A stretch of DNA of 64,000 bases. Origin: CBDCWT01 sp965223305. GTDB taxonomy: Bacteria > Planctomycetota > Planctomycetia > Pirellulales > Pirellulaceae. The notes under the pieces are model-generated. The model saw nothing but the letters and a program-made list of their open reading frames with translations, did no database searches and was not told the origin of the DNA. The DNA is taken from positions 6,387-70,386 of the forward strand of contig CBDCWT010000017.1 of assembly GCA_965223305.1 (NCBI GenBank). The letters run 5' to 3'. Of this stretch, positions 32,814-41,526 are shown piece after piece (the first letter of the stretch is position 1; the number at the start of each line of letters is the position of its first letter). Position numbers and translations under genes: made by a program.

Positions 32814-34746
32814 TCATGTGCGGCGTCGGTTGGGCAACGCGGATTCCTCTTCCCACTCGATTTGGCAGTCTGGCAGTGCACTCTTGAGCGAATCCACTCC
32901 AGCCCTGCGTTATGAACGTGTGATACAACCTGAGCCGCTTTAGCTGCCGACAGTATTTCAGAACTTGCACCCCGCTGTCGGTAACATCCGCGCTGTCAAT
33001 ACTCAGATCCTCGAGCTTCTGAAGACGACGAACGGGTTGAAGCCCCTCATCGCTCAACTCTGCATAATCAACGTTTAGCCGGCGCAACTTGGGAAGCTTA
33101 GCGATCGCGGGAGAAACCCGAGTCGCCAATGTGGGCGCGAAATAGATCTAGATCACGCAGCTGTCTGAGGTTCGCGAGATGCTCGACACCTTGATCATCG
33201 AACCGACCGTCGCGCAAGTAGAGAGCTTCCAAATTCGCGAGGCGACCAACTGTCTTTTAGGCCGTCGTTATTGATGTCCACGCCCGACAGATCGAGATGT
33301 GTCAACTGGCGCATCTCTACCAGCCGCTGGACCCCTGCCGAAGTGATGTCCGTGTAGGCGAGCGACAACCGGCAAAGGCCCTTGATCGCAGCCACGTGGA
33401 ACCAGTCCTTCGTCGCGCACCGGCGCGCCGTTCAACCGCAGCTCGTTCAGTTTCTCTAGGTGTACGAGATGAACGAGTCCGGGGACCTTCGACATAGGTG
33501 TTTACAAGGTTCAGTTTGCGCAGCTCACGTAGAGAAGCGAGATGCGCTAGGCCCTCGTCCGACACCGCCGTGCCGCTCAGGACAAGCTCTTCAAGTCCAA
33601 GCCATCGCGAAATCTGAGCAAGACCCAGATTCCCAATCTCCGTGGCTGAGGCATCGAGCACCCGCAGTTCCTTTAGGAGCCCCAGGTCATCGAGGAGCGA
33701 GTCGGACAGTGGTGTTGCTGCTAAACCGATGCTGACGAGTCGACCACCAGCCGTGCTGCTCGTGCCGCCCATCGCCTCCACCCACCTGGCGATGTCCTCA
33801 GAGTTTCTTCCGGCAATCTTTGGAATCTCTTGCCGACCTTGCGGCGATGCTCGATGAACTCGAAAGCCGCACGTGTCAGTGTCGACTGTAGGTGTTCGAT
33901 CCCGGTGCGGGATACGCGCGTGTAGCGGAGGTCGACTTCACGAAGGCGGGTCAGCGGTCTAAGCCGGTCGATGCCGGCGTTGGTGACCTTCGTGCGATAC
34001 AGGTTAAGGTACTCCAACTCTCGTAGCTGTTGCAGATACTCCAAACTGGCATCCGTGATCATCGTGCCCATCAAACTGAGTTTCCGCAGTCCTGAAGCTG
34101 GGCCAAGTGAGACACACCTTTGTCGGTGATCCGAGTGCCGTGTAAGTCGAGTTCCTCAAGTTCCTGCAAGCCGCGCAATTCAGGTAGTCCGTCATCTGTG
34201 ACGAACGTACTTCCAATCAAGAGCCGACGGAGACCGGCAGTCGTGGACAGATTCGCTAAACCGTCGTCGTTGAAATCGGTCAATGTCGCATCGAGTGCCA
34301 CGAGCTGCTGGAAGGCAGCCAATCCGTGGCCGGTAATGTTGGTCTGTCCAACTCCCAGCTCACGAAGGTTGGTGAGACTTTGCATCTGCGCGATACCGGC
34401 GTCACCAAAGCGGATCCTGCGCCAGAAGTGGTCGCTAAAGGTCAACTTTTGGATAGATTGAATCGAGGCGATGTATCGAATGTCGCTGCTGCGGTCCTCG
34501 CTATCGTGTGCATGACGATTCCAAATTGGTCCAGCCAAGCGGAGCTCGCGCAAGTGCTCAAGTCCGGCCAGACGCGCGAGGTCTTTCGTTTCGGCGAAAG
34601 TGCCCACCAGGTCAACGACTTCAACTTCAAAATCGTGTTCCGGCAGTTGGGACAGGTCCTGAACCCGCCCGCCGCGTTCCTCGGAGCACAAGCTCACCGC
34701 CCAAGAAAAGCACCCACTCTGCAACTTGGCGGTCCTGTGAGCTCAT
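32814..34746 (-). pseudogene. Leucine-rich-repeat protein gene 1, about eight frameshifts
   Basis: From ATG 34746 (M-S-S-Q-D-R-Q-V-A-E-W-V) to a TGA at 32814, followed one base later by the start of LRR gene 2. Every LRR unit is of good consensus but the frame shifts near 34680, 34095, 33830, 33495, 33400, 33262, 33110 and 32905. Six are single-base gains and two single-base losses (34095, 33830). At 33495 the gain is in a C run (cccc for ccc). Corrected, it gives a ~640-residue protein ending with the family's usual A-L-P-D-C-Q-I-E-W. The density of shifts with no other damage suggests very recent inactivation or sequence error. Confidence 0.75.
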
Positions 34747-34849
34747 CGTCGTGTTCTTCCGATCACTCCACCCAGTTTGGCGACAGACCGCCGCTAGTTT
34801 AGAGGGATCAGAGCCAAATGTCACGCCGCACGGTTTGTGGCCGCCTCGA

Positions 34850-36660
34850 CAACCAGCGGCGGGTTACCCATCGCACCCGCTGCAACAGTCGTGTAAGCCA
34901 CTCGGGAGGGCGAGGCTCCTGCCGAGCCGAGTTGCATCAGAGTGCCGGTAACGCGTGGAAACCGTGGGCTAACGCCCAGCGGCTGATTTTGCATCGCGGT
35001 CCCGGGCCATCCTGTTGGTCATGTTGATCCTGTCACACAATCAGAAGACAGGATCAACATGATGAACAGGATTGATGGGGACGCCAACCAGCTGCGGGTT
35101 ACCCCATCATACCCGCTGCAACAGTCGTGTAAGACGTTCGGGAGGGCGAGGCTCCTGCCGAGCCGAGATACATCAGAGTGCCGGTTACGGGGTGGAAACC
35201 GTGGGCTAACGCCAGCGGCTGATTTTGTATCGCGGTCCGGGCCATCCTAGTAGATCCTGTCAAACAATCAGAAGACAGGATCAACATGATGAACAGGATT
35301 GATGGGACGGCAACCAGCGGCGGGTTACCCCATCATACCCGCTGCAACAGTCGTGTAAGACACTCGGGACCGCGAGGCTCCTGCCGAGCCGAGGCGCGTC
35401 GAAGTGCCGTAACCGGTGGAAACCGTGGGCTAACGCCCAGCGGCTGATTTTGTATCGCGGTCCGGGCCATCCTGTTGATCATGTAGATCCTGTCACACAA
35501 TCAGAAGACAGGATCAACATGATGAACAGGATTGATGGGACGCCAACCAGCTGCGGGTTACCCCATCATACCGCTGCAACAGTCGTGTAAGACGCTCGGG
35601 AGGGCGAGGCTCCTGCCGAGCCGAGGCGCATCAGAGTGCCGGTAACCGATGGAAACCGTGGGCTAACGCCAGCGGCTGATTTGTGTCACGGTCTCGGGCC
35701 ATCCTGTTGATCATGTAGATCCTGTCAAACAATCAGAAGACAGGATCAACATGATGAACTGGATTGATGGAACGGCAACCAGCGGCGGGTTACCCCATCA
35801 TACCCGCTGCAACAGTCGTGTAAGACGCTCGGGAGGGCGAGGCTCCTGCCGAGCCGAGGCGCATCGAAGCACCGGTAACCGGTGGAAACCGTGGGCTAAC
35901 GCCCAGCGGCTGATTTTGTATCGCGGTCCGGGCCATCCTGTAGATCCTGTCAAACAATCAGAAGATAGGATCAACATGATGAACAGGATTGATGGGACGC
36001 CAACCAGCTGCGGGTTACCCCATCATACCCGCTGCAACAGTCGTGTAAGACACTCGGGACCGCGAGGCTCCTGCCGAGCCGAGGCGCATCAGAGTGCCGG
36101 TAACCGGTGGAAACCGTGGGCTAACGCCCAGCGGCTGATTTTGTATCGCGGTCCGGGCCATCCTGTTGATCATGTAGATCCTGTCACACAATCAGAAGAC
36201 AGGATCAACATGATGAACAGGATTGATGGAACGGCAACCAGCGGCGGGTTACCCCATCATACCCGCTGCAACAGTCGTGTAAGACGTTCGGGAGGGCGAG
36301 GCTCCTGCCGAGCCGAGGCGCGTCGAAGCGCCGGTAACCGGTAGAAACCGTGGGCTAACGCCCAGCGGCTGATTTTGTATCGCGGTCTCGGGCCATCCTG
36401 TTGATCATGTAGATCCTGTCACACAATCAGAAGACAGGATCAACAGGATGAACAGGATTGATGGGACGCCAACCAGCTGCGGGTTACCCCATCATACCCG
36501 CTGCAACAGTCGTGTAAGACGCTCGGGAGGGCGAGGCTCCTGCCGAGCCGAGGCGCATCGAAGCACCGGTAACCGGTGGAAACCGTGGGCTAACGCCCAG
36601 CGGCTGATTTGTGTCACGGTCCCGGGCCGTCCTGGCGGTTCTGTAAATCCTGTCAAGAGA
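34850..36660. repeat. Tandem array of eight 225-236 bp units
   Basis: Units recur with the landmark caacagtcgtgtaag at 34883, 35119, 35344, 35577, 35810, 36034, 36269 and 36504. Each unit contains a GC hairpin (gtgggctaacgccca) and, at the junction, a ~26-bp inverted pair (atcctgttgatcatgt..gatcctgtc and gacaggatcaacatgatgaacaggat) around a loop of about 11 bases. The first and last units are partial. Units differ mainly by one-base losses in short homopolymers. A long open frame through the units is a by-product of the repeat period. Confidence 0.92.
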
Positions 36661-36692
36661 AGTGTCAGTACGTCCATCAACCCGGGGTCTGC

Positions 36693-37859
36693 TCACCGTG
36701 TATGTTCTGGGCCAATGAGGCGAAGGAAGTCCGCCGCGATCCTCCTCTCCCTCGCTTCATCATGCGTGAGCCGTTGAACGAGCGCATCAACCGCTCGCCG
36801 ATCACCATCAATCTTCCATATTGCCATGGCGACGCTAGCCTGGTGAGACTCATTTGGATCGTGCAGTGCTGCAAGAAGGATCGGCAGCGCTCCTTTCGCA
36901 TCGGGGCCTATCTCCCACAACGCGCGGACAACCGAGTGGTGAAAGCGTTGGTCAGGGTCGTCGTAGAACCGAAGGAGTGCCGGAACAACCACGTCGGCCG
37001 GATCCGCAAGGCGCCCAAGAGCGTCGGCTGCGCGGCATCGTGTCTCTTGCTGGTCTGCCGACAGCAATTGGATCAGCTTCGGTGCAGCAGCTGGTCCGAG
37101 GGGTTGGTCGCGCACTGCCAGGGTGTCGGTAAGCGACCATTCGCTGTTGTTCTGCAACGCCGAGATGAACTGATCAAGCGTTCCAAACCTCTTTCTGGCG
37201 AACATCACTTTGCAGCTCGGCAACGCCTCTACTAGCTCTTTGATGCCTGTTTCTGTGATCGACGTTCCAGTTGTCCAGAACATCTCAAGGGACTTAAGTT
37301 TGGAAAGATGCGGTATCGCCGCGTCTGTGATCTGCCGACTCGCGATCTTGAGGACTTTCAAGTTTTGTAGCTGTGAAAGAGAGTCCATCCCCGAATCTGT
37401 GATGGCCGTGTTGAAGAGAATCAACACTTCGAGCGACTGTGCGCGCGAAAGATGCGCAAGTCCCTGGTCGGTGATTAACGGCGGACAGTAGGACTCGTTT
37501 CCGCGGTTTGATACCGCATACGTCGTTTTCCCGCCCACCGAGAAGTTGGTTCTGATTCGTTTCAGGCGCGACAGTCTCGCAAGCTCTGCCAAATGGCCGT
37601 CTGACAGCATGCGATAGGGCGCAGCAACCCCAACTGTGCGACCGAGAGATTCTGGACCAAGCGAATCCTGGAGGATTGCGGGGACAGTGAACCAGCGGCC
37701 GAAAATCGACTCATGGGCACTCCACCCTCCGGCTTCCTTCACTGCCAATAGCGCCCGGTGTTCTTTTCCAGCTTGATGAGCTAGGTGGCCAACGGCTAGG
37801 GCAACCATCGCGGTGACGATCAAGAAGGCCCGCAAGCTATAACGGAAACGCGGAATCAT
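36693..37859 (-). CDS. Membrane-anchored LRR plus HEAT-repeat protein
   Basis: 388 residues from ATG 37859; an upstream in-frame start (37931) adds a basic, unlikely leader. An N-terminal hydrophobic helix (about 10-25, S-L-R-A-F-L-I-V-T-A-M-V) anchors it. LRR units occupy about 85-215 (L-E-V-L-I-L-F-N-T-A-I-T, L-K-V-L-K-I-A-S) and close with A-L-P-S-C-K-V-M-F. The C-terminal half (about 250-385) is HEAT-like (A-A-D-A-L-G-R-L-A-D-P, V-V-R-A-L-W-E-I-G-P-D-A). Probably a protein-binding scaffold on the inner membrane; partner unknown. Unlike the LRR genes at 31.8-34.7 kb the frame is intact. Confidence 0.8.
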   Translation of the reverse strand: MIPRFRYSLRAFLIVTAMVALAVGHLAHQAGKEHRALLAVKEAGGWSAHESIFGRWFTVPAILQDSLGPESLGRTVGVAAPYRMLSDGHLAELARLSRLKRIRTNFSVGGKTTYAVSNRGNESYCPPLITDQGLAHLSRAQSLEVLILFNTAITDSGMDSLSQLQNLKVLKIASRQITDAAIPHLSKLKSLEMFWTTGTSITETGIKELVEALPSCKVMFARKRFGTLDQFISALQNNSEWSLTDTLAVRDQPLGPAAAPKLIQLLSADQQETRCRAADALGRLADPADVVVPALLRFYDDPDQRFHHSVVRALWEIGPDAKGALPILLAALHDPNESHQASVAMAIWKIDGDRRAVDALVQRLTHDEARERRIAADFLRLIGPEHTR

Positions 37860-37963
37860 GATCAGTCGTTTCTTTTGACGCACTCGGCTACACCTGATTG
37901 CCGCATGAAACGTGCTATGCTCGCGCCGCAAATCAGCCGGAATGCGTTAGCATCCGGTTTGCG

Positions 37964-38130
37964 GTAGGAACCGTGGGCCGATGCCCAGCGGCTGATGTTG
38001 TATCATGGGCCATCCTGTTGATCCTGTAAATCCTGTCAAGAAAGGCAAAAGACAGGATCAACATGATGAACAGGATTGGGGGACGGCAACCAGTGGCGGG
38101 TTGCCCATCACGCTGCAACAGTCATGCAGC
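37964..38130. repeat. Diverged solitary copy of the tandem-array unit
   Basis: Shares gaaccgtgggc..gcccagcggctgat, the gacaggatcaacatgatgaacaggatt arm and gctgcaacagtc with the units at 34.85-36.66 kb but has drifted and lost its gcgaggctcctgccgagc section. It shows that the sequence is a dispersed family rather than only a local expansion. Confidence 0.8.
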
Positions 38131-38236
38131 AAACCGCCTCGACAACAACGCGCTCCAGCAGACATCTTGTCGGTTGGCATGATTAACTATTGCTCGGCTT
38201 GCCAAGTACGACTACGCCCCGGCATCACCCCGTACG

Positions 38237-39067
38237 CTACGGCCCGGGCCATTTGTCGCGCAACGCGTCCAACTGGACATCGTCAAGTATGGAGCGCAGT
38301 TGGTGCTCTGGGAGCTGGGAGAGCGCGTTCAGCAACATCGCGACATCGCTTTCTCCAACGCCCTCAAGCGGTTGGGATGTTTCAACCAGCAGGTCGATCA
38401 AGCGCTCTCGCTGTTCACCGCGTAGCGGCATCCCACGTTCAAGTTTCGCAATCGACAGTCCAAGCCGCGCTTCATAATGGTATCGCTCACGCTTGCGCTG
38501 TTCCTCCACATACTTCTGTCGCTGAACCGGATCAAGCGTTCCTTCGACAGATCGGTAGAAGAACGACGACTTGGTAAAGAACTCAGAATCGACCTCCTTG
38601 AAGAGTTCTTGAATATTGGGCCAGATGGCGATCATTCGATCGCGATTACCCCAAGCCAGTACGTAGTTGCCTCGTGCAACTCCTACCCGTTCCCAGAACT
38701 TTCGGATGTCACCCTGCCCGGCCAAGGTGAGCTTTGCTCTTTGAGCGGAGGTGAGCCCACAGAGCTGGTCGACTCCTGCTAGGTGGGTTGCCAACATCGC
38801 TTCTAGTCTCTCGCTGTACCGACCGGGAAACATCTCGTCGAACTGGCTTGCCGCTTTCGCCCGCTCATCCTCTTGAGCGGCATCTTGCGCCCCAGCCGGG
38901 TAGCAAACAACGTGGCACGCAGCCAAACATACGAAAACAAAGCGGCTCACGGCGGCTCGACTGATGATCGTACCAATGGCTCCTGCCGGTCGAACCGCTT
39001 CACGGCACCAGAGGAATCGAATACCTGCGCGCCGTTTACTCTGCATCGCGGGTTTACTAACCGTCAT
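38237..39067 (-). CDS. Exported LTxxQ-like helical protein
   Basis: 276 residues from ATG 39067, which overlaps the upstream stop by 11 bases. A hydrophobic segment at about residues 38-58 (F-V-F-V-C-L-A-A-C-H) looks like a long-leader signal peptide. The mature part is helical and charged with repeats of the kind L-T-S-A-Q-R-A-K-L, L-D-P-V-Q-R-Q-K-Y and R-G-E-Q-R-E-R-L, resembling the LTxxQ repeats of Spy/CpxP-type periplasmic proteins. Last of a three-gene operon with a DUF1559-like protein and a related exported protein. Exact role unknown. Confidence 0.6.
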   Translation of the reverse strand: MTVSKPAMQSKRRAGIRFLWCREAVRPAGAIGTIISRAAVSRFVFVCLAACHVVCYPAGAQDAAQEDERAKAASQFDEMFPGRYSERLEAMLATHLAGVDQLCGLTSAQRAKLTLAGQGDIRKFWERVGVARGNYVLAWGNRDRMIAIWPNIQELFKEVDSEFFTKSSFFYRSVEGTLDPVQRQKYVEEQRKRERYHYEARLGLSIAKLERGMPLRGEQRERLIDLLVETSQPLEGVGESDVAMLLNALSQLPEHQLRSILDDVQLDALRDKWPGP

Positions 39068-39884
39068 TCTCGCCCGCCTCCACGCTATCTGTCCCGACAT
39101 CGTCTAGCTCACCGACAACGACTGGCAACTGCCCAAGATCCAGGGTTAGAGGAACTGCAAAACTATGTTTTCGAGACAGTCGCCACGCCTTGACTTGCGC
39201 CGGTGTCAGCAAAGGGACGAGATGCTGGTCCGGAATACCAGGCAACTGCCCCGCCCCGTTGATCGAGTTAGGAATCACCTTATCCCAAACGTCCAGCCAG
39301 TTCTGTGCGAGCGTCAGCGCAAGTCGATCCCGCTGCTCGGTACTAAGCACCAATCGCCGGTCGATGGCTGCAACGATGGCCTTGATGGATACGGACTTCC
39401 TGTATTCTCCACGGCGAGCAACTTCTCGCTGGTACTTTGCGGCTTGGTCAGCGTGGAGCTCCTGAGAAACCGCCCTAGCGACTGCCGCACCAACCAGACG
39501 CCTAGGCGCCATGAGGTGGTCAGTGCGACGATCTCGAGCCCCGGTCCACGTTTGGATCAACGCAAAACGGCGGACGACTTGAGGTAGCGCCTCGTCGAGG
39601 TTGTTTCGGAGGGCACGTTGTCTCTCGCTATCCAGAACACAGAGACGACCGAGGCAAGACAATTCGGCCGCAACGAGCGAGCGAAACCGCGGAAGACATC
39701 TCTTTTCCAGGTCCAAGAGCCTCGCTTGCTCGGTGGGCGACAAGTCCTCGATGCGGGACGTTTCCGCTTCGGCTGGGATGTCGCCAATCCTGGGGGCATT
39801 TTCGTAGCCCACCGGAGGTTCGGCGTCACATCGTAAAACGACGTAGAGCAGAATACCTGCCGCAAGGTAGAGTTTGGTCAGCAC
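39057..39884 (-). CDS. Exported LTxxQ-like helical protein, paralogue
   Basis: 275 residues from GTG 39884 (AGG about seven bases upstream), which gives a clean signal peptide (L-T-K-L-Y-L-A-A-G-I-L-L-Y-V-V-L). An ATG at 39926 would overlap the upstream gene by 35 bases. The mature domain is helical with L-S-P-T-E-Q-A-R-L, L-S-T-E-Q-R-D-R-L and L-T-P-A-Q-V-K-A-W, LTxxQ-like repeats shared with the next gene. The last 25 residues are acidic. Middle gene of the DUF1559-like operon. Role unknown, possibly periplasmic sensing or chaperoning. Confidence 0.6.
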   Translation of the reverse strand: MLTKLYLAAGILLYVVLRCDAEPPVGYENAPRIGDIPAEAETSRIEDLSPTEQARLLDLEKRCLPRFRSLVAAELSCLGRLCVLDSERQRALRNNLDEALPQVVRRFALIQTWTGARDRRTDHLMAPRRLVGAAVARAVSQELHADQAAKYQREVARRGEYRKSVSIKAIVAAIDRRLVLSTEQRDRLALTLAQNWLDVWDKVIPNSINGAGQLPGIPDQHLVPLLTPAQVKAWRLSRKHSFAVPLTLDLGQLPVVVGELDDVGTDSVEAGENDG

Positions 39885-39891
39885 AGGTCGC

Positions 39892-40758
39892 CTACCGTTT
39901 CGGACCGAGAGAGTCCATGACGTCACCAGTGGTCAGCAGCACGTCACCCGGAAAGTCGACGGGCTCACGCCCTGCTTTAGAAAACATCGCCTGCAGTGGC
40001 TTCTTTTTCATGGATGGCGGAAGGAAATGCACGCGACCGTCAGCCATGACAACTTGGAATCCATGTGGCTGGTCCAGCAGACCTTGAAGCCGCTCTTTGG
40101 GAGCGAGATCGCCGGGCCTTGTCCAGACGATCGCCCAGTCGTCCGGAACTTCGACGACCATGACTGTATTGGACGTGCCGTCTCTAACATGACGAATACC
40201 GTTTCCATCTTTGCCCCCGTTGAGCGGTCGCAAAAAAACGCCGTCAGCGCCGCTATTTCCCAGGTAGTTTGAGCGACCAGTCTTATCTCGGGAACGCGGC
40301 GACCGATAAATGTCCGGCATCTTGTTGATAAGCGACCTGTTCTGCAGGCTATCCCAGGGCTCATCCAAGTCAAACTGCTCGTATAACTCCCGTTCTCCCA
40401 GATGCGGCAGGATGTGGACTCGCCAGCTCAGCAGCGGGCGTCCGGTTGGGTCCGCGCTATATCCAGCTGGAAAAGCGCCGTGGGCGTCGTGGTACCAATG
40501 CAGCGCTAGCGCCATCGTCGCCAGTTTGCGTGCAGAGAACATGTTCTTTGGATCGACGCGGTCCTCAGGTTCGCCGGCCTCACCGTTGGATGAATCCAAA
40601 GCAATCAGTGGGTGCTCAGCGGAAGCTCTTGCCTCACCTAGCAAGACGACCGCCGGCTGTGCCCGCGTATTCTCTTGGCTGACGGTGGGTAGTCCTGAGA
40701 CGATCAGCACGATTGTCGCAAAGACAACGGCTGCTAACTGGAAAGTGGCTCTGGACAC
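39892..40758 (-). CDS. DUF1559-like exported protein without pilin helix
   Basis: 288 residues. A standard signal peptide (about 1-28) replaces the prepilin leader. The rest follows DUF1559: L-L-S-W-R-V-H-I-L-P-H-L-G-E-R-E-L-Y-E-Q-F (about 108-128), the D-G-T-S-N-T-V-M-V-V-E segment and A-D-G-R-V-H-F-L-P near residue 240. Such pilin-less forms are common in planctomycetes and their function is not established. First gene of a three-gene operon running to 38237. Confidence 0.75.
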   Translation of the reverse strand: MSRATFQLAAVVFATIVLIVSGLPTVSQENTRAQPAVVLLGEARASAEHPLIALDSSNGEAGEPEDRVDPKNMFSARKLATMALALHWYHDAHGAFPAGYSADPTGRPLLSWRVHILPHLGERELYEQFDLDEPWDSLQNRSLINKMPDIYRSPRSRDKTGRSNYLGNSGADGVFLRPLNGGKDGNGIRHVRDGTSNTVMVVEVPDDWAIVWTRPGDLAPKERLQGLLDQPHGFQVVMADGRVHFLPPSMKKKPLQAMFSKAGREPVDFPGDVLLTTGDVMDSLGPKR

Positions 40759-41526
40759 GCGGCCTCCAGTGGAGTCCTTACAGGAATGGGACTGAACTCC
40801 CCCTCACTCTGCCCTGTCGTAGCCGAACTCACCAGAGTTTGGTGCACGGCTGATTCGTCCAAATTCTGGAGAATTCGGCTACAAAATTCCTTCACGGCGT
40901 CCCCACCCGGCCCTCTCCCCCCTGCCACTCTCGCGGCGCGAGGCAGCGAGAGGGAACAGAAGTCAGCAACCTATTGTGGTACAAGCGCCTCAGACCCCTC
41001 ATTGTAGTGGACTCCTGGATTACCGTTCAAACGCCAAGTGCAGGCTCATCACCTCCTGCAGCCAGTCCGACGTGCGCGTTAATCGCGACTCGAAAAGTTG
41101 AGATCGCGTCCCAGGTCAATGATACTAGACATTGTCTCAAAAGCCGCCTCTCTCGATTCTCTCCCCAGCAAGGAGGTCGTGCAGCTATTACGCTTTATGC
41201 AATCCGCCAAACTCTGGCGAGTTCGGCTACGCTGCAAATCAGCCGCTGGGCGTTAGCCCACGGTTCCCCAGCGAAACCGATGCGTAGCGTCCGGCGAGGG
41301 GCTCCCCCTCTCCGGCCTTTCGGGCCGACTCTCCCCAAGGGGAGAGTGACGAAAGACGAAATCACGCACGAACTTAAAAACTGCACAGCCTCCAAGCCCG
41401 GGGGGAAGAGAACACTTGGGGAGTCGCTACGCGACCAGATGAATTGTTCGGAGACAAAGCCTAGCCAGCTTGCTCTGTGCAAACCGCTCAGATCTACACC
41501 CTGCCCGTTCAGCGAAAGTCGTTTGC
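40759..41526. other. Intergenic stretch with dispersed repeats upstream of the giant gene
   Basis: No gene seen. At 40819-40882 an inverted pair (gtagccgaactcaccagagtttgg ... gaattcggctac) forms a hairpin element related to the one at 58858-59012. Single arms recur at 41207-41230. At 41236-41267 the motif ccgctgggcgttagcccacgg is the inverse of the hairpin found in the tandem array at 34.85 kb. At 41295-41345 there is a ctccccctctccgg / ggggagag inverted pair. The promoter of the giant gene must lie here but is not evident. Confidence 0.6.

Noticed and set aside
31821..34746. Programmed ribosomal frameshifting in the LRR genes
   Set aside because: About ten sites in both directions without a shared slippery heptamer or downstream structure; error or decay explains them better.
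35751..36344. Open frames of about 100-200 codons inside the tandem array
   Set aside because: They repeat with the DNA unit, contain peptides translated from hairpins, and break whenever a unit has a one-base difference.
34850..36660. CRISPR array
   Set aside because: The unit is 225-236 bp with internal hairpins and no short-repeat/unique-spacer alternation, and no cas gene is nearby.
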